Position numbers and translations under genes: made by a program. A stretch of 64,000 bases of DNA, taken from an uncultured Blautia sp. (GTDB lineage Bacteria > Bacillota > Clostridia > Lachnospirales > Lachnospiraceae). The notes below the pieces were generated by a model, which ran no database searches, was not told the DNA's origin, and was given only the letters and a program-made list of their open reading frames with translations. How positions within the stretch are numbered: the first letter of the stretch is position 1; each line of letters starts with the position of its first letter. Below are positions 15,904 through 23,660 of this stretch, one piece after another. The DNA is taken from NCBI RefSeq assembly GCF_947654165.1, contig NZ_CANTKB010000001.1, positions 186,001-250,000 on the forward strand, written 5' to 3'.

Positions 15904-16506
15904 TTATTCTACACGCCACTCTGCATCCGATTTCCACATACACTCGGTTATCATCATGTGAGAAAATACAGCATCAAAGGAACCTTCTGTGGGGCTCGCT
16001 GCATAAATGCCAAAAACTATCTCTCCTGCTCCTTCACACATATGGAAAATCCTCATTTGTTTAAAATTAACTCCATCCTGGCTGCATTCGATACAATAGT
16101 CACTTCCCCTGCGGGAAAAACGATACCACATACTTTTGATTTCAGACGAAATGTCAGTGGTTGCCCAGTCGGAATATCCATGGTTTGTAACCACACTGCC
16201 CAGCCTTTGAATTTTTTCATCCTCATATTCAATGGAAGCCTTAAACCAGTTGTCACTGTCCAAATACATCGCAACACCGCACTGGTCAAATCGTTTATCT
16301 CTGTCAAACTCAGTTTTTACGATAAACGAAAAATACTGTTCTTCTGTACGGATCTGCAATACAGGAGCATTATCGTTCTGGAAGCCATAGTAGGTTCTCG
16401 CCCATAAATCGGTTCCCTTCTCTGTGGTGATCACCACTTTCCCATCCTGTATCACATACTTCTTTGGTTCTCTTGTCCACTTTGGACTGCATTTTAGAAA
16501 TTCCAT
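15904..16506 (-). CDS. DUF1349 (concanavalin-A-like fold) protein
   Basis: A 200-residue soluble protein whose spelling (DLWARTYYGFQNDNAPVL, FDQCGVAMYLDSDNWFKAS, SDYCIECSQDGVNFKQMR) matches DUF1349, a jelly-roll domain also found as the tail of GH43 enzymes. It has no signal peptide. Its start overlaps the end of the MFS gene by 13 bp, so the two are coupled. Binding or hydrolysis of a sugar imported by the MFS protein is a reasonable guess only. Confidence 0.85.
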   Translation of the reverse strand: MEFLKCSPKWTREPKKYVIQDGKVVITTEKGTDLWARTYYGFQNDNAPVLQIRTEEQYFSFIVKTEFDRDKRFDQCGVAMYLDSDNWFKASIEYEDEKIQRLGSVVTNHGYSDWATTDISSEIKSMWYRFSRRGSDYCIECSQDGVNFKQMRIFHMCEGAGEIVFGIYAASPTEGSFDAVFSHMMITECMWKSDAEWRVE

Positions 16507-17699
16507 GCCAATCCCTTCCTTTCTTTCTTAACGTTATTGCACATTCCAATTCCCAATAATAATAGAACTGGAAAAATACCGGCAGCAAATATACCCAATT
16601 TCAGATTTTCCCCTGCCAGGCTGGAAACTGCTCCTACCACGGTTGGACCGGAAGAACATCCTAAATCTCCGCCCAAAGCCAGAAGTGCAAACATGGCCGT
16701 TCCTCCTTTTGGCAGAACTTTTGCCGCTTTACTGAAGGTTCCAGGCCACATGATCCCCACAGAAAAACCGCACACTGCACAGGAAATCAGGCTGAAAAGC
16801 GGTATGGGGAAGAAAGCAATTCCCAGATAAGAAGCAATGCACAGCACACAGCTAAACCTCATAAAACGGTCCAGTTGAATCTTGTCTCCATACTTTCCAT
16901 AAAAAGCTCTGGAAGTTCCCATAAGGATTGCAAAAGCCATAGGCCCTGCCAAATCTCCTGCCACTTTTGAAATTCCAAGGCCTTTTTCGGCAAAGGTGGA
17001 TGCCCACTGGCTCACAGCCTGCTCACTGGCTCCTGCACACACCATCATAATCAGCAAAATCCAGAACATTTTCATACCAAATAATTCTTTCAGGCTAAGC
17101 CCCTGCTCACCTTCTTCCATCAGGGAAGGAACTGGTACTTTTGCAAATATAAACGCATTTGCAAGAGGAACCAATGCCCATAAGATTGCCATCAGCTTCC
17201 AGTTCTCAATGCCAAAGGCAAAGAAAAACAGCGTAGACAGAAGCACTACACCTACATGTCCCCAGCAATAAAAGGAGTGGAGCATGCTCATGGTTTTTTC
17301 CTTGTTGTCTGACGGGCATGCCTCCACCACCGGACTGACCAGCACCTCCAAAAGTCCGCCTCCAATGGCATATACCATGACTGAAATCAGAATTCCGGCA
17401 AAAGCAGACGGCAAAATTTCCGGCAAAATCGTTAAAAGCAACAATCCTGTCACAGAAAACACATGAGCCCAAATCATAGCTTTTTTATATCCAATCTTGT
17501 CCACAAATCCCACAGCCAGCAAATCCACCAGAAGCTGCACACCGAAATTAAAAGTCACAAGCATGGTGATCTGTGCCAGTGGAATCTGGTAGCTTCGTTG
17601 AAATGTCAAAAACAACAGGGGTACAAAATTATTTACAATAGCCTGCACAATGTAAGCGATAAAGCAGGCGGTAATGGTTTTATTATACTGATTTTTCAT
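16494..17699 (-). CDS. MFS transporter (sugar-type)
   Basis: A 401-residue, 12-helix major facilitator protein. The start was moved to 17699 (MKNQYNKTITACF), where AGGAGG stands 10 bases upstream. Motif-A-like residues are seen in DLLAVGFVDKIGYKKAM. It is divergent from the AraC regulator at 17815 and coupled to DUF1349 and LysE genes downstream. The context suggests import of a carbohydrate under AraC control; the substrate cannot be read. Confidence 0.85.
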   Translation of the reverse strand: MKNQYNKTITACFIAYIVQAIVNNFVPLLFLTFQRSYQIPLAQITMLVTFNFGVQLLVDLLAVGFVDKIGYKKAMIWAHVFSVTGLLLLTILPEILPSAFAGILISVMVYAIGGGLLEVLVSPVVEACPSDNKEKTMSMLHSFYCWGHVGVVLLSTLFFFAFGIENWKLMAILWALVPLANAFIFAKVPVPSLMEEGEQGLSLKELFGMKMFWILLIMMVCAGASEQAVSQWASTFAEKGLGISKVAGDLAGPMAFAILMGTSRAFYGKYGDKIQLDRFMRFSCVLCIASYLGIAFFPIPLFSLISCAVCGFSVGIMWPGTFSKAAKVLPKGGTAMFALLALGGDLGCSSGPTVVGAVSSLAGENLKLGIFAAGIFPVLLLLGIGMCNNVKKERKGLAWNF

Positions 17700-17814
17700 G
17701 TTCCATAATCCTCCTGATATCGGATTATATCTTATTATTCCCCCTATGTCATTGCATAAAATCCTAGAAATATGGTACAATATCCCAAAATAACGGAATG
17801 GAGAATGAAAACTT

Positions 17815-18708
17815 ATGAAGCCACAGCAAAATTATCCACATATTGTCACAGATGATACGCTCCGTGAAACTGCCGCTCACGGATCTGAAAACTTTCCTTT
17901 TTGCTACTACCTGGAAGATATCTGGGATTTTGACTTTCATTGTATTGACTGGCACTGGCATCATGAATTAGAATTTATCTATATCAAAAACGGTACCGCC
18001 ACTTGCTATGTAGGAGAAGAAAAACTCCTCCTCCCACAAGGATCTGCTTTATTTGTCAACAGTGGAATTCTCCATCGATATGAATCGGCCTCAAGTACCT
18101 TGATGCCCAATATTGTTTTTTCTCCTTCCCTGTTAGCAGGAGAATCCTCTTTATTATACAAAAAATACATTGCACCTGTCCTTTCATCTTCCATTAGTTT
18201 CCAGACATTTTCACCAGATATCCCCTGGCAGAATACTATTTTGAAACTTCTAAACAAACTTTTTTCTATACAAGGGATGGGAGAAAAGCAAGAACTGCAC
18301 ACCGTTCAACTCCTATGGAAATTATGGGAATTTTTATTTGATTCCCTGTCCATCTATCCCCAGACAAACCCTGTCCATGCCGGAAAAAATAACCAGGCAA
18401 GGCTTCGTATTATGATGGAATATATTCACGAACATTATCCTGAACCTGTCACCCTGGATGACATAGCATCCTGTGCTTTAATCAGCAAAAGTTCTGCCCT
18501 ACAGATTTTTCAGTCCGGCATACAGCTTTCTCCTGTGGCTTATCTGATACAATACCGTCTCAATTGTGCTGCCAAACTACTACAAACCACAGAAGGATCT
18601 GTATCTGAGATAGCCGAAAAAACCGGATTCAGCAGTGCAGGATATTTTTGCAGAAAATTTAAACAACGATATCAAATGAGTCCCATCGAATACCGAAGAA
18701 GAACATAA
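17815..18708 (+). CDS. AraC-family regulator with cupin domain
   Basis: A 297-residue protein: an N-terminal cupin-type sensor (HWHHELEFIYIKNGTATCYVG, about 40-100) and a C-terminal double helix-turn-helix (from about 195; LDDIASCALISKSSALQIFQ, VSEIAEKTGFSSAGYFCRKFKQ). It is divergent from the MFS-DUF1349-LysE run with about 115 bp between, and is the likely activator of that run. Confidence 0.92.
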   Translation: MKPQQNYPHIVTDDTLRETAAHGSENFPFCYYLEDIWDFDFHCIDWHWHHELEFIYIKNGTATCYVGEEKLLLPQGSALFVNSGILHRYESASSTLMPNIVFSPSLLAGESSLLYKKYIAPVLSSSISFQTFSPDIPWQNTILKLLNKLFSIQGMGEKQELHTVQLLWKLWEFLFDSLSIYPQTNPVHAGKNNQARLRIMMEYIHEHYPEPVTLDDIASCALISKSSALQIFQSGIQLSPVAYLIQYRLNCAAKLLQTTEGSVSEIAEKTGFSSAGYFCRKFKQRYQMSPIEYRRRT

Positions 18709-18758
18709 GCGTTTCAATCTGCTTTTCTCAAGAAAACGGCAGGGCAAACTATTGATTT

Positions 18759-19718
18759 TTATGCTACACTTCCTCCCCACTGATGCTTCAAAAGTGCTTC
18801 AAATTCTTTCAATTTTTTCCTTGCCTCCGGGGTCAAATTCTGTGGTACATCAATCTGTATCATGACATACTCATCTCCGTATGTCTTAGGATCTTTCATG
18901 GACACAATTCCCTTTCCCCTGAGACGGATTTTCGTCCCGGACTGGGTACCGGGATTAATTTTACACATAACTCTTCCTGATAATGTGGGAACCATGGCCT
19001 CACCGCCAAACACAGCCGTAGTAAAAGGAATCCTCACTGTCGTATAGACGTCTGTGTCCTTCCTCTCAAAAACAGGATCTGCATTTACATTGACTTTCAA
19101 AAGCAGATCCCCTGCTCTTCCTCCGCCGTTTCCCGGCATTCCTTTTCCTCTTAGGCGAATACTTTTCCCTGTATCAATCCCTGCCGGGATTAAGACTTTC
19201 AGCGATTTCCTCTGTCCGTCTGCCTCTGTAAGCTGAATGGTCTTTTCACAGCCTTTTGCTGCTTCCAGAAATCCAATATTGATCTCTGCATGAAGATCTG
19301 CCCCATTCTGTGCTGTCTGCCCGGATCTGAAATCTCTGTGGAAGCCATTGGAATGAAAAGTTCTATCTCCAAAACCACTACTGCGGAAACCGCCCGTATG
19401 AAATCCGCCAAAACTTCCACCAAACATATTTTTCAAGATTTCATCGATATCTCCATCTTCGAAATGGTATTCCTGATAACTGCCGTCAGGATTATCGGTT
19501 TCGAATCCAAACTGGTCATATTGTTTTCGTTTCTGCGGGTCACTTAACACGGCGTAAGCTTCTGTTGCCTCTTTAAATTTTTCCTCCGCCTGTGGATTTC
19601 CTTTATTGGTATCCGGGTGATACTGCTTTGCCAGCTTCCGGTATGCTTTTTTTATAGCATTTTCGTCTGCGGTCCGTTCTACCCCGAGAACTTCATAATA
19701 ATCTCTTTTTGCATTCAT
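18759..19718 (-). CDS. DnaJ-like co-chaperone without zinc finger (CbpA type)
   Basis: A 319-residue protein: a J-domain with HPD (KQYHPDTNKGN), a Gly/Phe-rich linker (FGGSFGGFHTGGFRSSGFG), and C-terminal substrate-binding domains I and II without the four CxxCxGxG repeats. The start is placed at 19718 (MNAKRDYYEV) with GGAGGTG 9 bases upstream; a GTG at 19730 would overlap that site. It follows hsp20 by about 85 bp with a hairpin between, so it is probably partly co-transcribed from the CIRCE promoter. Confidence 0.92.
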   Translation of the reverse strand: MNAKRDYYEVLGVERTADENAIKKAYRKLAKQYHPDTNKGNPQAEEKFKEATEAYAVLSDPQKRKQYDQFGFETDNPDGSYQEYHFEDGDIDEILKNMFGGSFGGFHTGGFRSSGFGDRTFHSNGFHRDFRSGQTAQNGADLHAEINIGFLEAAKGCEKTIQLTEADGQRKSLKVLIPAGIDTGKSIRLRGKGMPGNGGGRAGDLLLKVNVNADPVFERKDTDVYTTVRIPFTTAVFGGEAMVPTLSGRVMCKINPGTQSGTKIRLRGKGIVSMKDPKTYGDEYVMIQIDVPQNLTPEARKKLKEFEALLKHQWGGSVA

Positions 19719-19758
19719 GATTTCCGTCACCTCCGCTTTCTGCCTGCACAGACAAAAT

Positions 19759-19790
19759 CACCCAGCAGGATGTCCTGCTGGGTGTGTAGC
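19759..19790 (-). terminator. Hairpin between hsp20 and the DnaJ-like gene
   Basis: A perfect 12-bp stem CACCCAGCAGGA (19759-19770) / TCCTGCTGGGTG (19773-19784) with a 2-base loop. Read on the minus strand it is followed by ATTTTGTC. It is either a weak terminator that lets some hsp20 transcripts read into the DnaJ-like gene, or an mRNA-stabilising hairpin. Confidence 0.55.
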
Positions 19791-19803
19791 TTTCCCTGAA
19801 GGA

Positions 19804-20265
19804 TTATCCTTCAATGGAGATAAAATGTTTCTTCTCTTCAACGGGTTTTACTTCTTCTTTCGGAACTGTGAATCTCAGGATACCATTTTCATATTTCGGA
19901 TGGATATCCTTCTCTGTTACATGTTCACCTACATAAAAACTCCGGCTCATGCTGCCTGCATAACGTTCCCGTCTGATGTATTTGCCTTTTTCGTCCTGTT
20001 CGTCCTTATCCAGACCTTTGGCTGCACTCACAGTAAGGCATCCGTTTTCAAGCTGTAACTGAATCTCATCTTTCTTAAATCCAGGTAAGTCAATATCTAC
20101 TTCATAGCCGCCTTCTGTTTCTTTCACATCTGTCTTCATCATATTCTTGGCATGTTTTCCATATAATGCTTTGTCCACATCCGGGAACGATGGAAATTCC
20201 GGGAATCTGAAGCTATCCATAAAATCATCAAATAAAGTTTCTCCAAAAATACTAGGTCTTAACAT
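19804..20265 (-). CDS. Small heat-shock protein, Hsp20 family
   Basis: A 153-residue protein with an alpha-crystallin domain (about 45-140): GYEVDIDLPGFKKDEIQLQL, then the conserved ENGILRFTVPK near the C-terminus. It begins MLRPSIFGETLFDDFMD, typical of clostridial Hsp18. AAAGGAGAT precedes the ATG. It is under a CIRCE operator and has a long leader able to mask the ribosome site. It holds unfolding proteins in the cytosol for refolding. Confidence 0.97.
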   Translation of the reverse strand: MLRPSIFGETLFDDFMDSFRFPEFPSFPDVDKALYGKHAKNMMKTDVKETEGGYEVDIDLPGFKKDEIQLQLENGCLTVSAAKGLDKDEQDEKGKYIRRERYAGSMSRSFYVGEHVTEKDIHPKYENGILRFTVPKEEVKPVEEKKHFISIEG

Positions 20266-20271
20266 AAGTCA

Positions 20272-20321
20272 TATCTCCTTTCACAAATATGAAAACTGTA
20301 TTTTAGCACTATCGGAGATAT
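20272..20321 (-). promoter_or_regulatory. Possible RNA thermometer in the hsp20 leader
   Basis: The ribosome-site segment GGAGATAT of the mRNA (plus-strand 20272-20279) is exactly complementary to ATATCTCC further up the leader (plus-strand 20314-20321). Between them a small TTTCA-N6-TGAAA hairpin (20280-20295) abuts the ribosome site. This is inference from complementarity alone. Confidence 0.4.
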
Positions 20322-20385
20322 CCGAAGTGTTGTGTTCTGAACCTTGGGATTTGGATTTCTGTTCCTCTTCCTTTGTTCTATTTGT

Positions 20386-20414
20386 AATATAGCACGCATA
20401 ATTAGCACTGTCAA
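20386..20414 (-). promoter_or_regulatory. hsp20 promoter
   Basis: On the minus strand: -35 TTGACA (20409-20414), a 17-bp spacer and -10 TATATT (20386-20391), with the same arrangement inside CIRCE as the clpB promoter. The leader to the hsp20 ATG is about 110 bases. Confidence 0.85.
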
Positions 20415-20428
20415 GAGTTGAGTGCTAA
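20402..20428. promoter_or_regulatory. CIRCE operator (HrcA site) of hsp20
   Basis: TTAGCACTG-N9-GAGTGCTAA, identical in both arms to the clpB copy. Confidence 0.95.
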
Positions 20429-20562
20429 TTTATTTGTGAAAATTTTGTGAACTTCTCCCGTTTCCTTAAATTATCTTCTACTTAAAAGATATCTTTTCCA
20501 ATATTTTAACTGCACATAAATATCTACCTCTTATCTTCTTCATTTGCCCTATAAAAACATAA

Positions 20563-20603
20563 CAAGGCATAGTCTGTGCATCCATACACAAAACTATGCC
20601 TTG
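20563..20603 (-). terminator. Terminator after the PD-(D/E)XK gene
   Basis: An 11-bp stem CAAGGCATAGT / ACTATGCCTTG (20563-20573, 20593-20603). Read on the minus strand it is followed by TTATGTTTTT. Confidence 0.65.
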
Positions 20604-20610
20604 CTGCATT

Positions 20611-21444
20611 TCATTCCAGTTCTTCCTTCTTTGCAGACTCTAAACGTCTGATTTTCTCCTGAAGCTCTGCTATTTCCCTTTTCTGCTCTTCCATTTCTTG
20701 TTTTGCCCTTTCTTCCGCTGCTTCTCTCTCCTGTCTTTCCTGCTCTGCTCTCTCCTCTGCTGCCTTTACCTCTGCCTCCAGTTCTTCGATCATATAGCTC
20801 ACTGTGTTCCGGTCCATTTCCTCCAGCTCTTTTGAAAATAAACTCATAATACCCTCCACATTTCTGCACATCTGGTACACTTCTTCATAGATTTCACGAA
20901 ACTCTGGATACATTTCCAAAAGCTCCATGATTCGTTCCGGCTCGTCACTGCTAAGCAGCAGTAACCAGGCCTCCAGCTTGTTCTCTATAGACCTATTTTC
21001 TATATTTTTCCGGAAAATGTCAAGGGTTACCAATACGCTTTTCTGGAGTGTTTCCAGCTTTAATCCCGTATCATAGGTGTGCTCCCCATAATGGAGATAT
21101 TTGCCTGGAATCTCATGAAATTCCCTGGTGCTTTTCTCAAATAAAACGATGGTATATACCTTCTTTAAATCCCTGTAATTGAACTTTTTGCTTTCTCTCC
21201 GTTTCCTGTCCTTCACTCTCTTATACTGCCTCAGCAGCAGGTCTGCGGAATAGCATGCTGTCCGCTGGCCTGGAAAGGCATAACCAATCTTCTGTATCTC
21301 CAGGTTTGCAATCCTTCCATCCTCTGTCTCTATTACAATGTCTGTAATCAGCAGTGTATATTCATCTGCCAGACGGACAGAATCATTGGGTAAAATCTGT
21401 TTGATGCGGATTTTTGTCTCCAGCAGAAGGCTTAACAGTTGCAA
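20611..21444 (-). pseudogene. PD-(D/E)XK nuclease-family 'transposase', 5'-truncated
   Basis: A 277-codon frame that opens on a TTG with an in-frame TGA six codons before it and no ribosome site. The visible part, LITDIVIETEDGRIANLEIQ, is the D...E-x-Q core of the PD-(D/E)XK superfamily, followed by GQRTACYSADLLLRQYKRV and a C-terminal coiled coil rich in Glu and Arg. Full-length Lachnospiraceae homologues have a longer N-terminus, so the 5' part has been lost. These genes are multicopy in the family; whether they move DNA is not settled. Confidence 0.7.
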
Positions 21445-21643
21445 TTGTGCAGCCCTTCAGATATTGAGCTTGCCCAAGAATTTATCGAATTACTGGTACA
21501 GCGAAACGCAAACCGCCATATCTCGAATTGATTTTAAACCAAAAACAACTAAAATCTGTCTTTTCATACGCATTTTTTGTATTTAACTCCTCTATATGGT
21601 ATGATGTATATAAATCTACCCTTATAGAAAGTCTGGTGAAAAA
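21445..21643. other. Intergenic segment with possible gene debris
   Basis: This carries the breakpoint of the truncated PD-(D/E)XK gene and the region upstream of the LytTR regulator. A plus-strand frame at about 21453-21530 reads CSPSDIELAQEFIELLVQRN... and stops, with no start or ribosome site; it may be debris of another gene. An AT-rich stretch at 21580-21640 holds the presumed promoter of the regulator (TATGGTATGATG region). Confidence 0.35.
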
Positions 21644-22351
21644 ATGCGTATTTTAATTTGTGATGATGATGAACTTATCATAAAACAGTTGAAGAAATAT
21701 CTGACCCTTTTCTTTGAAACAAACCGTATCAAGTGCCCGGAACTCCTGTCTTTTACAAGCGGTGAGGATTTATTAAATGATAAGGGAGAAAAAGATATTG
21801 TATTCCTTGACATTGAAATGCCTGGTATGAATGGAATTTATGTTGGAAATGAACTGAAAAAAACAAATAAAAATGTCCTTATTTTTGTGGTGACTTCTTA
21901 TTCTGAGTATCTTGATGAAGCCATGCGTTTTCATGTATTCCGATACCTGTCCAAACCCCTGGACAAGCATCGTCTTTTCCGGAATATGAAAGATGCCCTG
22001 GCTCATCTAAATACCACAACTGAAAAAATCCCTATTGAAACCCGTGACGGGATTCACACGCTTCATGCATCGCAGATTATTGCAGTCGAAGCCCAGGGCA
22101 GAAAAGTAATCGTACACACCACTTTACAGGATTTTATTTCTGTAGAAAATATGAATTACTGGATGAAACATCTTCCCAAAAACTGTTTCTTCCAGACCCA
22201 CCGCAGTTTTATTGTGAACTTTGAACATGTAGATAATTTTGACCATACAACTGTACATCTTGCAAATCAACAGGTGATAGCATACTTAACTCGTAGAAAA
22301 TATAGTCCTTTTAAAAATGCTTACCTTCTATATCTGGAAAGTATGAGGTGA
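21644..22351 (+). CDS. LytTR-family response regulator (AgrA-like)
   Basis: A 235-residue protein with a receiver domain (acidic pocket CDDDE, phospho-Asp in DIVFLDIEMPGMNG, Lys in FRYLSKPLDK) and a LytTR DNA-binding domain from about residue 130 (IIAVEAQGRKVIVHT, FFQTHRSFIVNFEHV). Its partner kinase follows after 7 bp. In Bacillota such pairs answer peptide signals; no agrB or agrD is seen here. Confidence 0.95.
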   Translation: MRILICDDDELIIKQLKKYLTLFFETNRIKCPELLSFTSGEDLLNDKGEKDIVFLDIEMPGMNGIYVGNELKKTNKNVLIFVVTSYSEYLDEAMRFHVFRYLSKPLDKHRLFRNMKDALAHLNTTTEKIPIETRDGIHTLHASQIIAVEAQGRKVIVHTTLQDFISVENMNYWMKHLPKNCFFQTHRSFIVNFEHVDNFDHTTVHLANQQVIAYLTRRKYSPFKNAYLLYLESMR

Positions 22352-22358
22352 ACTATTT

Positions 22359-23657
22359 ATGGAGAGAACCTTATTATTGTTTTTTAGTTTTTTCATAGAA
22401 GCTATTATTCTTTGGCAGTATGCCTCTAATCTTTTTCTTCCTAGATACTCTGCAATGGTCAGTGCAATATTTTTGTGTACCTTATATTGTTTTCTCTTCT
22501 TCTTTTCGCTACTCCAATATCCACTTTTAAACGCAATCCTTTTCTTGGTGGTAAATATACTTTTTTTTCTTTTGTATTTTAAACTAACTTTTTCCTCTGC
22601 TCTCCTTCATTCCTCTATCATTACAGGGATTATGAGTGTATCTGAATTAGCTGCTATGGGTATTGTATTAAAATTTTATCCAAAATTTTCTTCCACAGAC
22701 AATATTGGGAATGTATTTTTTGTGATGCTTAGTAAAAGTTTATTCTTTACCATTATTTATTTTCTGACGCACATATTCAAACAAAAACAGGCGGTACAGG
22801 ATCCATATGACTCATCAGAATCGTTTCTGACACTGATCCCTCTTTCCTCCATTTTTGTTATGTTTACATTCCTAAACATTGGGGAAACTTCTTCTTTCGT
22901 TCCTCCGACAAATATCATGGTAACAATCAGTGCGTTCTTCCTTATACTAATAAACCTACTGGTATTCGGAATCACACAATACAACCAGAAAAAAAGCCGT
23001 GAATTTACAGAAATGCAGCTGCTCCTTCAAAAAGAATCCGATTCTGCTGAATATTATAAAATGCTGCTGTCACAAAATGAAAACCGGAGTATTTTAATTC
23101 ATGATATCAAGAAGCACCTACAGTCCATCAAACTGTTAAATGAGAGTGGGGAAACCGAAAAAATAGAATCTTACATCAGCCATCTTATAGCGGCTCCTGA
23201 TTTAAGGGAAACTGCCAGAATCTGTGACAATGCCATGCTAAATGCGATTCTGAACCGCTGCCAGCGGCAATGTATAGAAAAGGGAATTGGATTTCATGCA
23301 GATATCCGCAAAAATCTGCTCCGCCAGATGAACCAGAATGACCTGACCTCCCTGTTTTGTAATCTTCTGGACAATGCAGTGGAAGCTGCGGAAAACATCC
23401 CGGATTCTTTTATTGATCTTATGGTGCAAAAGAAAGAAAACACTCCCTTTGTTGTCATTGTCCTTGTAAATTCATGCAGAAGTATGCCGGATTTTGACCA
23501 GAACGGTTTTCCCGTTTCGCATAAATCCGGCATAGGCAGACATGGCTTTGGCATCAAAAGTATCCGGAAAGCAGTCGGCCAATATCAGGGTGATTTAAAA
23601 ATGTATTACGATGATGCCACGGCTACGTTCCATACGATTATAACCTTGAAACAGTAG
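22359..23657 (+). CDS. GHKL-type membrane histidine kinase (AgrC-like)
   Basis: A 432-residue protein: about six or seven N-terminal helices (1-215), H-box LIHDIKKHLQSIKLL, N-box FCNLLDNAVEAAENI and G-box GRHGFGIKSIRKAV, the HATPase_c_5 style of AgrC/NatK kinases. GAGGTG precedes the ATG. Its stop lies 4 bp from the convergent end of the second BceB-type gene. Confidence 0.94.
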   Translation: MERTLLLFFSFFIEAIILWQYASNLFLPRYSAMVSAIFLCTLYCFLFFFSLLQYPLLNAILFLVVNILFFLLYFKLTFSSALLHSSIITGIMSVSELAAMGIVLKFYPKFSSTDNIGNVFFVMLSKSLFFTIIYFLTHIFKQKQAVQDPYDSSESFLTLIPLSSIFVMFTFLNIGETSSFVPPTNIMVTISAFFLILINLLVFGITQYNQKKSREFTEMQLLLQKESDSAEYYKMLLSQNENRSILIHDIKKHLQSIKLLNESGETEKIESYISHLIAAPDLRETARICDNAMLNAILNRCQRQCIEKGIGFHADIRKNLLRQMNQNDLTSLFCNLLDNAVEAAENIPDSFIDLMVQKKENTPFVVIVLVNSCRSMPDFDQNGFPVSHKSGIGRHGFGIKSIRKAVGQYQGDLKMYYDDATATFHTIITLKQ

Positions 23658-23660
23658 CTC

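Noticed and set aside
21600..23660. agrB/agrD genes or a small peptide gene with the LytTR/GHKL pair
   Set aside because: No short hydrophobic or Cys-containing peptide frame with a ribosome site was seen on either strand around the pair.
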